Part shown: positions 17,860 through 25,760 of the stretch, piece after piece
Position numbering within the stretch: the first letter of the stretch is position 1
How the letters are laid out: each line of letters starts with the position of its first letter
Assembly: GCF_036924745.1 (NCBI RefSeq)
Contig: NZ_JAZHSD010000001.1
Coordinates: 1,674,001-1,738,000, forward strand
DNA length: 64,000 nucleotides
Direction of reading: 5' to 3'
Origin: Bradyrhizobium sp. AZCC 1693
GTDB lineage: Bacteria > Pseudomonadota > Alphaproteobacteria > Rhizobiales > Xanthobacteraceae
Made by a program: the position numbers and the translations under genes
Notes under the pieces: generated by a model
The model's input: the letters and a program-made list of their open reading frames with translations, nothing else
The model's database searches: none
What the model was told of the DNA's origin: nothing

Positions 17860-18113
17860 GTCCAGTTTTTTCCTCGAGGGGAGATTCGGCTACATTAGTG
17901 ATGGCTCCATTGCGTCGCAACTAGGGCGGCGTCACCAAAACGCGGGAACTAGATACCAAAGCGCCCTGTTTTTCGGCATTTCCGGCAGGATCCGCTCGAT
18001 CCCCACACGGCGGGCGCAGATCCACCGTCCCTTGCAAGTAAAAGCGCGATGCGCGAAACAATGCGCGCTTGGCCGATGGTCAGGCGCAGTCACATCAATC
18101 GGGGAAGAAAAAC

Positions 18114-18581
18114 ATGGCGGGTACGGTCGAACAGAAGCTGGCGGCGCAAGGCATCGTCCTGAACGAGCCGCGCACCCCGATGGCGAATTACGTCGGCTTC
18201 GTGCGTACCGGCAATTTGCTGTTCGTCTCCGGCCAGGTCTGCGCCGATGCCGAAGGCAAGCTGATCGCCAAGGGCAAGCTCGGCGCCGGCGTCACCATCG
18301 AACAGGGCTACGCCGCGGCGCAGGGCTGCGGCGTCAACCTGCTGGCCCAGGTCAAGGCTGCGCTCGGCGATCTCGACAAGGTGGTCCGCGTGGTCAGGCT
18401 CGGCGGCTTTATCAATTCCGCGCCTGATTTCCTCGACGGACCCAAGGTGCTCAACGGCGCCTCCGACCTGATGGTCACGGCGTTCGGCGACAAGGGCCGG
18501 CATGCCCGCACCACCGTCGGCGTCGCCTCCCTGCCCTCGGATGCCGCCGTCGAGGTCGACGCCATCTTCGAGGTGTCCTGA
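18114..18581 (+). CDS. RidA family protein (155 aa form)
   Basis: The longer Rid protein starts MAGTVEQKLAAQGIVLNEPR and has GNLLFVSGQVCADAEGKLIA, then KVVRVVRLGGFINSAPDF and GRHARTTVGVASLPSDAAVE. The conserved Arg of imine/enamine deaminases is present in HARTTVGV. This subfamily, near TIGR-type YjgF_YER057c variants, differs from the gene at 8139. ATG 18114 is preceded by GGGGAAGAAAAAC. It probably forms an operon with the phosphodiesterase 14 bases downstream. Confidence 0.9.
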   Translation: MAGTVEQKLAAQGIVLNEPRTPMANYVGFVRTGNLLFVSGQVCADAEGKLIAKGKLGAGVTIEQGYAAAQGCGVNLLAQVKAALGDLDKVVRVVRLGGFINSAPDFLDGPKVLNGASDLMVTAFGDKGRHARTTVGVASLPSDAAVEVDAIFEVS

Positions 18582-18595
18582 GCGGAGTAACGCAC

Positions 18596-19348
18596 GTGCG
18601 TGCCCCGGACTGGCTGACGGCGCGGCCGGTCGCCCATCGCGGCCTGCATGATATTGCGCGCGGCATCGTCGAGAACATGCCGGCGGCCGCGCAGGCCGCC
18701 GTCGACGGCAATTTCGCCATCGAATGCGACATCCAGCTTTCGTCCGACGGCGAGGCGATGGTGCATCATGACAACGCGCTCGGGCGGCTGACCGAGGGCA
18801 CCGGCGCGTTGCTGGCCAAGACCGCGGCCGAACTGAAGGCGGTCAGGTTCAAGAATACCGACGAGCGGATGATGACGCTCGGCGATCTCTGTGCGCTCGT
18901 TGCCGGCCGCGTGCCGCTGGTGATCGAGGTCAAAAGCCATTTCGATCGCGACCGCCGGCTGGTGAAGCGGATGGCTGATGTGCTGGCCTCCTATTCCGGC
19001 CCGGCCGTCGGCATGTCCTTTGATCCGGACCAGGTGGTGGCGCTGCGCGAACTGATCCCCGGCCGCGCCCGTGGCATCGTGGCGGAGCGCGAATATGCCG
19101 CCGAGGAGTGGCCGGAAGCGTCCCCGGAACAGCGCCAAGGCATGACGCATCTGCGCCATGCCTTCCGCACCCGGCCGCATTTCGTCGCCTATTGGGTGGA
19201 TGAGCTCCCGGCAGCCGCCCCCTGGATCGCCCGCAACATTTTTGGGCTGCCGCTGCTAACCTGGACCGTGCGCACGCCGGAGCAGCGCGCCCGCGCCGCG
19301 CGCAACGCCGACCAGATGATCTTCGAGGGGTTCCTGCCGGGAACCTGA
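18596..19348 (+). CDS. Glycerophosphodiester phosphodiesterase
   Basis: The 250-residue GDPD-family TIM barrel has the catalytic HRG in PVAHRGLHDIARGIVENMPA, the metal ligands ExD in FAIECDIQLSSDGE, and the second His in MVHHDNALGRLTEG. It hydrolyses glycerophosphodiesters to glycerol 3-phosphate and an alcohol. There is no signal peptide, so it is cytoplasmic (UgpQ-like). The start is GTG 18596 after GGAG. It lies 14 bases after RidA and 106 bases before the acyltransferase gene. Confidence 0.92.
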   Translation: MRAPDWLTARPVAHRGLHDIARGIVENMPAAAQAAVDGNFAIECDIQLSSDGEAMVHHDNALGRLTEGTGALLAKTAAELKAVRFKNTDERMMTLGDLCALVAGRVPLVIEVKSHFDRDRRLVKRMADVLASYSGPAVGMSFDPDQVVALRELIPGRARGIVAEREYAAEEWPEASPEQRQGMTHLRHAFRTRPHFVAYWVDELPAAAPWIARNIFGLPLLTWTVRTPEQRARAARNADQMIFEGFLPGT

Positions 19349-19454
19349 TGCGCGCAGCGCCACCTTGAACTCGCCCGTCCGATGCACGATCTTTGCAGCG
19401 TTGGCCACCCTGCGCGATGGCTGATCGCACGATGGGACCGGTCCGAATTTCTAG

Positions 19455-20693
19455 ATGGCGTCATCCGAAATCACCCTCGAAGCCGTTCCCTCCGCCAGCG
19501 ACATCAAGGCTGCGGACTGGGACGCCTGCGCCAATCCGAAGCCTGCTCCAGACAGTCTCGAAAACCTCGACACGCTGGCCGCAAGCGGGTCTCAAAGCGA
19601 TCCCTGCAAGCCCGCCTATAACCCCTTCGTTTCCCATGCATTTTTCGCAGCCGCCGAAGCCTCCGGCTCGGCCTGCGCCCGCACCGGCTGGGGTCCCCGG
19701 CACCTCCTGGCACGGCTCGACGGCAAAATCGCCGGCATCGTGCCCTGCTATCTCAAATCGCATTCGCAAGGCGAATACGTCTTCGACCGCGGCTGGGCGG
19801 ATGCCTATGAGCGTGCGGGTGGACGCTATTATCCGAAATTGCAGGCCTCGGTGCCGTTCACGCCCGCCACCGGCCCACGGTTGTTGATCCGCGATGGCGT
19901 CGATCGCAAGCAGATCGGAACTGCGCTGGCGAGCGGACTGATGGCGCTCTGCAACGCGACCAACGCCTCCTCCGTACATGTGACCTTCGCGCCGGAGGCG
20001 GAAGCGAAGTTTTTAGGGGCGCACGGCTTCCTGCTGCGCAACGACCAGCAGTTTCACTGGCACAATGAAGGCTACGGGACTTTTGACGATTTCCTGACCT
20101 CGCTGAACTCGCGTCACCGCAAGGCGATCAAGCGCGAACGGCGCGAGGCCACCGCCGCCGGGATCACGATCCATCACCTCACGGGAGCCGACATCACCGA
20201 GGATGCCTGGGACGCGTTTTTCGCGTTCTACATGGAGACCGGCTCGCGCAAATGGGGCCGGCCTTATCTGACCCGAAAATTCTTTTCGCTGATCGGCGAG
20301 AGCATGAGCCGCGACGTGCTGCTGGTGATGGCCAAGCGCAACGGCCGCTGGATCGCCGGCGCCATCAACTTCATCGGCTCCGACACGCTGTTCGGCCGCA
20401 ACTGGGGCGCGGTCGAACATCATCCATTCCTGCATTTCGAGGTCTGCTACTATCAGGCGATCGATTTCGCGATCCAGCGCGGGCTAAAAATCGTGGAAGC
20501 CGGCGCGCAGGGCGAGCACAAGCTGGCGCGCGGCTATCTGCCGCAAACCACCTACTCCGCGCACTTCATCGCCGATCCTGACTTGCGCCGGGCGATTGCC
20601 GATTATTTGAAGCGCGAGCGCGCCTATGTGGCGGCGGCCGGACGCGAACTGACCGATGCCGGCCCGTTCCGCAAGGCCGCCGACGAGGCTTGA
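19455..20693 (+). CDS. Predicted N-acyltransferase of the DUF482/COG3146 family
   Basis: The 412-residue protein matches the FemAB/GNAT-related family once named peptidogalycan biosynthesis protein. Typical segments are PFVSHAFFAAAEASGSA near residue 58, the central YVFDRGWADAYERAGGRYYP, LNSRHRKAIKRERREA, MAKRNGRWIAGAINFIGSDT and FGRNWGAVEHHPFLHFEVCY. The transferred group and the acceptor are unknown. It may continue the RidA-GDPD transcript; the HIT gene follows 51 bases later. Confidence 0.88.
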   Translation: MASSEITLEAVPSASDIKAADWDACANPKPAPDSLENLDTLAASGSQSDPCKPAYNPFVSHAFFAAAEASGSACARTGWGPRHLLARLDGKIAGIVPCYLKSHSQGEYVFDRGWADAYERAGGRYYPKLQASVPFTPATGPRLLIRDGVDRKQIGTALASGLMALCNATNASSVHVTFAPEAEAKFLGAHGFLLRNDQQFHWHNEGYGTFDDFLTSLNSRHRKAIKRERREATAAGITIHHLTGADITEDAWDAFFAFYMETGSRKWGRPYLTRKFFSLIGESMSRDVLLVMAKRNGRWIAGAINFIGSDTLFGRNWGAVEHHPFLHFEVCYYQAIDFAIQRGLKIVEAGAQGEHKLARGYLPQTTYSAHFIADPDLRRAIADYLKRERAYVAAAGRELTDAGPFRKAADEA

Positions 20694-20744
20694 CCTCGCG
20701 CGGCGGCCGACATGAAATTGAAAATGAACCTCGAGGGAACAACC

Positions 20745-21164
20745 ATGCCCGCCTATGACACCAACAACCCCTTCGCAAAAATCCTGCGCGGCGAGTTTCC
20801 CTGCCACAAGGTCTACGAGGACGACCATGTGATGGCCTTCCTCGACATCATGCCGCGTTCGCCGGGCCATACGCTGGTGATCCCGAAGGCCCCTGCCCGC
20901 AACATCCTCGACATCACGCCAGACGATTACGCCCACGTCGCGCGCGCCGTCCACAAGATCGCCGCCGCCGCCATGAAGGCGTTCAACGCCGACGGCATCA
21001 CCGTGCAGCAATTCAACGAGCCCGCCGGCGGCCAAGTCGTGTTCCACCTGCACATGCACGTCATGCCGCGCTACGACGGCGTCGCGCTATTGCCGCCGGC
21101 GAGCCGCAAGGAAGATGTGAAGGTGCTGGAGGACAACGCGACCAAGCTCGCCGCGGCGCTATAA
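20745..21164 (+). CDS. HIT family protein (Hint-like nucleotide hydrolase)
   Basis: The 139-residue protein MPAYDTNNPFAKILRGEFPC ends its core with the histidine triad HLHMHVMPRYD. The Hint branch hydrolyses nucleotide phosphoramidates and acyl-AMPs. ATG 20745 is set by GAGGGAAC upstream; the in-frame ATG at 20712 adds 11 non-family residues. It is the last gene of the plus-strand group beginning with RidA. Confidence 0.93.
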   Translation: MPAYDTNNPFAKILRGEFPCHKVYEDDHVMAFLDIMPRSPGHTLVIPKAPARNILDITPDDYAHVARAVHKIAAAAMKAFNADGITVQQFNEPAGGQVVFHLHMHVMPRYDGVALLPPASRKEDVKVLEDNATKLAAAL

Positions 21165-21193
21165 CGCGGGTCATCCGGGCTACGTATCCGCGC

Positions 21194-21685
21194 TCACTCC
21201 GTCTCGAAATCCCCGGGCTGCGGCGACGCCAGCGGCGAGAACTCGCAGCGATCGGGCTTGACGTCGAGCAGCGGCGTTTCGTCGAGGCAGTCGAGGCCGC
21301 GCACGAGGATCGTGTTGCCTTCGATGCCGACGAATTTCACGATCGAAGTGCCGATCGGATTCGGCCGTACCGGCGAGCGCAGCGAGAAGGTGCCGCGGGT
21401 TTTCTGGTTGTTCTTCGGGCTCTGCAGCACCAGGTCGCGGCGCGACTGATGCAGCCAGTAGATTACTTCGAGATTTTCATAGAAGTCGACGCCCTTGATC
21501 GCGGGCACCCAGGGCTCGAAAATCTCGAGCCGACAGACCGGGCCGTCATGGCGGCCCTGCCGCGGCGTTTCCAGCCGCGATTTCCAGGGCGTGCGGATGC
21601 GACCGATGAAGACGAGCCCGGCGTCGCGGGCCGGCGGCATGTCGACGGTGATTTCGCCCTCGCGGATTTCACTTTCTCGAACCAT
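21194..21685 (-). CDS. trmO: tRNA (m6t6A37) methyltransferase TrmO
   Basis: The 163-residue single-domain protein has the TrmO/YaeB (UPF0066) signatures: [49 protein letters not shown] and [20 protein letters not shown], then [12 protein letters not shown]. The family methylates N6-threonylcarbamoyladenosine at tRNA position 37 with SAM. It lies 3 bases after the end of the Bug-type gene on the same strand, so the two are probably cotranscribed, though the functions look unrelated. Confidence 0.93.
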   Translation of the reverse strand: MVRESEIREGEITVDMPPARDAGLVFIGRIRTPWKSRLETPRQGRHDGPVCRLEIFEPWVPAIKGVDFYENLEVIYWLHQSRRDLVLQSPKNNQKTRGTFSLRSPVRPNPIGTSIVKFVGIEGNTILVRGLDCLDETPLLDVKPDRCEFSPLASPQPGDFETE

Positions 21686-21688
21686 GTC

Positions 21689-22660
21689 CTAATCCAGTGA
21701 GATGTTGAGGGCTTTTATCACGCCCGCCCACCGCGCGCGATCGGTCGCCACGAATTTGTCGATCTCGGCCTGGCCCTGCGGCCGCAGCGGCGGGAAGCCG
21801 ACCTTGTCGAGCGAAGCGCGGAACGCGTCATCGCTCAGCGCCTTGTTCAAACTGGCGGTGAGTTTTTGCGCGACGTCATCAGGCAGTTTGGCCGGCGCCG
21901 AGACGCCGTACCAGACGCTGACACCGTAGTTCGGATAGCCGCTCTCGGCCATGGTCGGGACATCGGGCAGATCGGGGATGCGTTTTGCCGATGAGACCGC
22001 CAGCGCGCGCAGCAATCCACCTTTTACCGGCGGCAACGCCGTGCCCAGCGTGTCGAACATCAACTGGATATTGCCCGACAGTAGATCGGTCAGCGCGGGG
22101 CCTGCGCCCTTGTAGGCGACGTGGACCATGTCGACGCCGGCCATCTGCTTGAACATCTCGCCGGCGAGATGAATGGTGCCGCCGGTGCCGGCCGATCCGA
22201 AATTGAGTTTTCCCGGGTTCTGCCTGGCGTAGGCCACGAACTCCGCGACCGTCCTGGCCGGCACGGACGGATGAACCTCCATCACGACAGGCAGATCGGT
22301 GATCAGCGCCAACAGGCGAAAATCCCGCGTGGGATCGTAAGGCAGCTTCTTGTAGAGCAGCGGATTGAGCACGAAGATCGACGCAGCCGTGAAGAACAGC
22401 GTGTAGCCGTCGGGCTCGGAACGCGCCGCAGCTTCAGCGCCGATCGCGCCCTGCGCGCCGGCCTTGTTCTCGACCACGACAGCCTGTTTCAGGTCGCGGC
22501 TGAGATATTCGCCGACCATGCGGCCGAGCACGTCGGTCGGGCCGCCCGCAGCATAGGGCACGATCAGCCTGATCGGACGTACCGGATATTCCGCCGCATG
22601 GGCTGGCGGCGCGGCACAGACGAGAGCGCCCACCAGCGCCGATAATTTCAGCCAGTTCAT
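21689..22660 (-). CDS. Bug-type solute-binding protein of a tripartite tricarboxylate transporter (TctC family)
   Basis: The 323-residue periplasmic receptor has a signal peptide (MNWLKLSALVGALVCAAPPAHA) and the family signatures YPVRPIRLIVPYAAGGPTDV, VVENKAGAQGAIG, PDGYTLFFTAAS and FGSAGTGGTIHLAGEMFKQM. Such proteins bind carboxylates and similar small molecules. The TctA and TctB membrane subunits are absent here, as is common for orphan Bug proteins. The start is ATG 22660 after AGGAAACAAG. A 59-base gap separates it from azlD on the same strand. Confidence 0.92.
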   Translation of the reverse strand: MNWLKLSALVGALVCAAPPAHAAEYPVRPIRLIVPYAAGGPTDVLGRMVGEYLSRDLKQAVVVENKAGAQGAIGAEAAARSEPDGYTLFFTAASIFVLNPLLYKKLPYDPTRDFRLLALITDLPVVMEVHPSVPARTVAEFVAYARQNPGKLNFGSAGTGGTIHLAGEMFKQMAGVDMVHVAYKGAGPALTDLLSGNIQLMFDTLGTALPPVKGGLLRALAVSSAKRIPDLPDVPTMAESGYPNYGVSVWYGVSAPAKLPDDVAQKLTASLNKALSDDAFRASLDKVGFPPLRPQGQAEIDKFVATDRARWAGVIKALNISLD

Positions 22661-22719
22661 CTTGTTTCCTCGGCGTTTCCCGGTGCGGCGGAGAGTACCC
22701 AATTATCCGCCGCCTGCAA

Positions 22720-23064
22720 TCAACCGAGCCACCATTTCCCGGCCAGCAGCACGATCTCGCCGCAGACCACGCCGGCAAAGATCGAGCGCCGCGTCAGCAT
22801 GAACATCGCAAAGCCGGCGGCGACCGCGCCATAGCGCAGCCCGTCCGGCACGCCGGCCAGCGCACCCGGCGGCTGCACCAGGATCTGGGCGATGACGCCG
22901 GCCAGGACCGCGGTCGCCACCGCCCTCACCCAAACCAGAACTTCCGAGCCCTCGTCAACGCCGGCGCCGAACCACAGCCCGGCCATCCGCCAGACCTCGT
23001 TGGGCAGGAAGCCCGCGAGCACCAGGATCAATAACGCGTGGGGGCTGCCGAAAAACTCGCTCAT
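22720..23064 (-). CDS. azlD: AzlD-type branched-chain amino acid exporter small subunit
   Basis: The 114-residue protein has about four membrane helices: ALLILVLAGFLPNEVWRMAG, VWVRAVATAVLAGVIAQIL, YGAVAAGFAMFMLTRRSIFA and a final GVVCGEIVLLAG. It matches the AzlD/LivH family, which pairs with AzlC. Its ATG overlaps the azlC stop (23061-23064), which indicates coupled translation. Confidence 0.9.
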   Translation of the reverse strand: MSEFFGSPHALLILVLAGFLPNEVWRMAGLWFGAGVDEGSEVLVWVRAVATAVLAGVIAQILVQPPGALAGVPDGLRYGAVAAGFAMFMLTRRSIFAGVVCGEIVLLAGKWWLG

Positions 23065-23858
23065 GCGCGCACCCTCTCCCGCCACCAGTGCACGCCATAG
23101 GCGATGGTGCCGGCGGTGACGCCGCTGATCAAAATATCGACGCCGGTATGCAGCATCGTCACCAGCGGAAACAGCGCGATCCCGAGCACCAGCGCCAATA
23201 TGTCCGATATCTGCCGGCAGTTGCGCGCGGTCGAAAGCAGGAATGCCAGCGGCGTCAATAGCAGGATCGCCGCCGCAAACAGCGGTGGCAGATTCGCGGC
23301 AAGGCCGTAGCCGAGCGTGGTGGCGACCATGCAAACGGTGACAAGCCCGCAGCCGAGCCCATGCGTGAAAACAATCCGTCGCTCGCGCGGCACTTTCGGC
23401 AGCAGCCGGTAGCATTCGACCCACAGGGTGACGGCAATGAAATGCGTCGCCAGCACCAGATGACGGCGCTTTGTCTGTGGCGTCTTCATCAGCGGCAGCA
23501 CCGACACCACCATTGGAAACAACCGGATCGCACTCACCGTCACCGCAATCGCCGCCTGAACCGCGGTCGCCCCCGACCCCAGCGTCGAAATCAGGATGAT
23601 CTGCGCCGGCCCCGCCCATACCAGCAGCGTGCTGCCGAGCACCCAGCCCAGGCTGAACTGGCTGTCATGGGCCAGCGCACCGATGCCGAGATAGGTCGCA
23701 AACAGCACCAGCGTGAGCACGATGGAAGCGACCGAACCGATGCCCCATGCGAAGGCGCGCAACGGGCTTTTCCAGTTAGGGGAAGTGATCGGAGGTAGCG
23801 CCAATTGAGACCGGTGGAGGTTTGACTCGTCGCAGGCATAGGGCTGGCGAAACAGCAT
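23061..23858 (-). CDS. azlC: AzlC family permease (branched-chain amino acid exporter large subunit)
   Basis: The 265-residue membrane protein has AzlC features: FATYLGIGALAHDSQFSLGW, a GP(A)Q motif in LVWAGPAQIILISTLGSGAT, ALAVTVSAIRLFPMVVSVLP-like second-repeat helices, and RRHLVLATHFIAVTLWVE. With AzlD it probably exports branched-chain or similar amino acids. The best start is ATG 23858, but this codon lies in one arm of a hairpin (23853-23875) and a transposase remnant lies just upstream. The N-terminal 35 residues look poorly conserved and may have been altered by that insertion. Confidence 0.9.
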   Translation of the reverse strand: MLFRQPYACDESNLHRSQLALPPITSPNWKSPLRAFAWGIGSVASIVLTLVLFATYLGIGALAHDSQFSLGWVLGSTLLVWAGPAQIILISTLGSGATAVQAAIAVTVSAIRLFPMVVSVLPLMKTPQTKRRHLVLATHFIAVTLWVECYRLLPKVPRERRIVFTHGLGCGLVTVCMVATTLGYGLAANLPPLFAAAILLLTPLAFLLSTARNCRQISDILALVLGIALFPLVTMLHTGVDILISGVTAGTIAYGVHWWRERVRA

Positions 23859-23875
23859 TCCGTCAAGGAATGCTG
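23853..23875 (-). promoter_or_regulatory. Perfect hairpin covering the azlC start codon
   Basis: Arms CAGCATTCC and GGAATGCTG (9 of 9 pairs) enclose a 5-base loop. On the azlC mRNA the start codon falls within the 3' arm, so the hairpin would hide it. There is no T-run, so it is not a terminator. Confidence 0.5.
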
Positions 23876-23887
23876 GCTACAGAGCTG

Positions 23888-24106
23888 TTATGCAGGAGTA
23901 ATGCCCGCCTGCTCCGCCTTCGCCCGAACCTTGACCAGCAAACCCGACAACGCCGCCAGGTCGCCTCCATCAATCCGGTAACGGCTCATCTTCTCGCCGC
24001 TAGGCATCATGATGCCTAGCTGCCATTTCGCCTTGCTCAGTTCGAAAGCAACGTAAACCGTGCCATACTCGCAGACGGCGGGTGTGTCAGTGTGATCTGT
24101 GCGCAT
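23888..24106 (-). pseudogene. IS110-family transposase, N-terminal remnant
   Basis: A 72-codon frame reads MRTDHTDTPAVCEYGTVYVA, then FELSKAKWQLGIMMPSGEKM and YRIDGGDLAALSGLLVKVRA, and stops after EQAGITPA. It resembles the first fifth of transposases of the IS110/IS1111 group, where VYVAFELSKAKWKL-like text opens the RuvC-like DEDD domain. The catalytic acidic residues and the C-terminal Ser domain are missing. No flanking duplication or second end is recognisable. It probably cut into the azlC promoter region. Confidence 0.6.
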
Positions 24107-24187
24107 CGTGGATCCTCCGGGTGGTTGGGTGGTCGCAAACTCAACTTTCCCCCTGACCACCTGCCACCCATAGGATCTGCGATTCCC

Positions 24188-25153
24188 TCAACCCGGCACG
24201 CCCTTATTCCGCAGCACGAAGCACGCCCCGCCGGCTTTGCGGATGCGGTTGCAGAGATCGTCGGCGGCCGGCCGCGTGTCGGCGCCGATCCGTACCTGAT
24301 AGAAGGCGCGCGTGCCGCGGCTGCGCATGACCGACGAGAGCAGGCTCGGATCCTGGTCGCCGATCACGGCGCTGAGCCGCTTCATGGCGCGGGCATACAT
24401 CGCGAGCGCCTTGTCGCGGCTGAAGCCGGCGGCGAGTTGCACGCCCCACACTTTGGCGGCGCCGAGCTTGATGCGGTTCTCGAGCTCGGTGATGAAGGGA
24501 CTGGGGGCCTGCTTCAGCAGCGCCATCAAGTCGCGACAGCTCGACGTCGGTATCCGCTCCGGCGTCCTGCCGCCCTTCTGCGCACTTGCCCAATCCTCGA
24601 CGGTGGAGCCCGTGATGGCGATAACGTAGCTGCGCGTCTCCTGCGGCATCGCTCCGGTGCCGGCGAGCCACTCCTGAACCCGACGCGGGCCGGCGTTATA
24701 GGCGGCGGCCGCCAGTCCGAGATTGCCGAACTGCTCGCGCAGCTCGGCCAAAAACTCCGCCGATTTCGGCAGCGCCTGCACGGGATTGAAGGGATCGAGC
24801 AGGCCGCGCTCGTTCGCGGTGCCGGGCATGAACTGCGCAATCCCCTGCGCGCGCTGGCCGCTGCGCGTCACCGGCCCGATCGCGTCGGAGCGGAAGCGGC
24901 TCTCCTGCCAGATCACGCGGGCGAAAAACTCCAGCGGCAGACTCGAGGCTTTCGCGGCCGACTCGATCATCAGGCACATCGCCTCGCGCGTGTCGCTCTC
25001 CCGCGTCGCGTCAGCCGGCTTCGGGGCCGGTATCGCGCGTGGCTCGACCTTCAACTGGTTAGCCTCATCCGCGTCCTCGGCGCAGGCAGGCGTAACCGAC
25101 GACAAGAGCGACACCGTGCAGCTCAGGGCGCGAAGAAATCGGGTTCTTTGCAT
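24188..25153 (-). CDS. Lytic transglycosylase (SLT domain) with C-terminal SPOR-like region
   Basis: The 321-residue periplasmic protein has a signal peptide (MQRTRFLRALSCTVSLLSSV, ending ACAED). The SLT domain holds the catalytic Glu in FARVIWQESRFRSDAIGP, followed by GIAQFMPGTANERGL and LAAAAYNAGPRRVQEWLAG. The last 50 residues (TRAFYQVRIGADTRPAADDL, then GGACFVLR) look like a SPOR or SPOR-like peptidoglycan-binding fold. It cleaves glycan strands to 1,6-anhydro products. ATG 25153 is chosen because it begins the signal peptide. It is transcribed divergently from the PilZ gene, with 235 bases between. Confidence 0.9.
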   Translation of the reverse strand: MQRTRFLRALSCTVSLLSSVTPACAEDADEANQLKVEPRAIPAPKPADATRESDTREAMCLMIESAAKASSLPLEFFARVIWQESRFRSDAIGPVTRSGQRAQGIAQFMPGTANERGLLDPFNPVQALPKSAEFLAELREQFGNLGLAAAAYNAGPRRVQEWLAGTGAMPQETRSYVIAITGSTVEDWASAQKGGRTPERIPTSSCRDLMALLKQAPSPFITELENRIKLGAAKVWGVQLAAGFSRDKALAMYARAMKRLSAVIGDQDPSLLSSVMRSRGTRAFYQVRIGADTRPAADDLCNRIRKAGGACFVLRNKGVPG

Positions 25154-25388
25154 GGCAGTTGAAATCCGAGAGCGCGCAGGGCGGTAAAAAACGTTAATCA
25201 AAACGATCACGGCGGCAGGTGGATCCGCGGTTCCACCGCAGCACGTCGCCTTTTTGCGCTGCAATTGTCCCGAAATCCGCGCCATCGGAACCGCCGTTAA
25301 TTTACGTTAATGCCGCATTTTGCGTCAGCCGGTCTTTTACGCGGCACAAAGCGGGGTAAAAGTCTCCTTCTTTGTTGGGAGACATTCA

Positions 25389-25745
25389 ATGCGGGACCGG
25401 CGCGAGAGCGTGCGCGACAAGGTGATGTATGGCGGCGTCGCCGAGATCGGTGAACGCGGCGCGACGCGCGAATGCATCGTCCGCAACATCTCCGACAACG
25501 GCGCGACCATCGAATTCAGCAATGATTTCCAGTTGCCGAAAGAGCAGCTCTCGCTGCGCATCGCGCGCAAGGGCCGCTCCTTCCTGGCCAAGGTGGTCTG
25601 GTGGCGCGACAATTTTGTCGGCGTCGCCTTCAGGGCGGAAAGCCCTGCCGAGCCGGTCTCCGATCTCGCGGAACGGCTGCGGAGAAGCGAGATCAAGAAG
25701 CGCCAGCTCGAGCGCCGCATCGACGAACTGCTCAGCGAGCGCTGA
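25389..25745 (+). CDS. PilZ domain protein
   Basis: The 118-residue protein opens with the c-di-GMP-binding arginines in MRDRRESVRDKV and has the second PilZ motif as RNISDNGATIEF, fitting (D/N)xSxxG. The C-terminal AERLRRSEIKKRQLERRIDE forms a short charged helix, probably a coiled coil. It is a likely c-di-GMP effector. Its stop lies 16 bases from that of the convergent diguanylate cyclase, so the enzyme and a possible receptor are adjacent. Confidence 0.87.
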   Translation: MRDRRESVRDKVMYGGVAEIGERGATRECIVRNISDNGATIEFSNDFQLPKEQLSLRIARKGRSFLAKVVWWRDNFVGVAFRAESPAEPVSDLAERLRRSEIKKRQLERRIDELLSER

Positions 25746-25760
25746 AGCCTTTTTGGCGAT

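Noticed and set aside
23888..24106. Complete insertion sequence
   Set aside because: Only the N-terminal fifth of a transposase is present, with no second end or target duplication.
25297..25310. CtrA box TTAA-N-TTAA in the lytic transglycosylase/PilZ promoter
   Set aside because: The spacing is 6 bases rather than 7, and TTAA words are frequent in this AT-rich gap.
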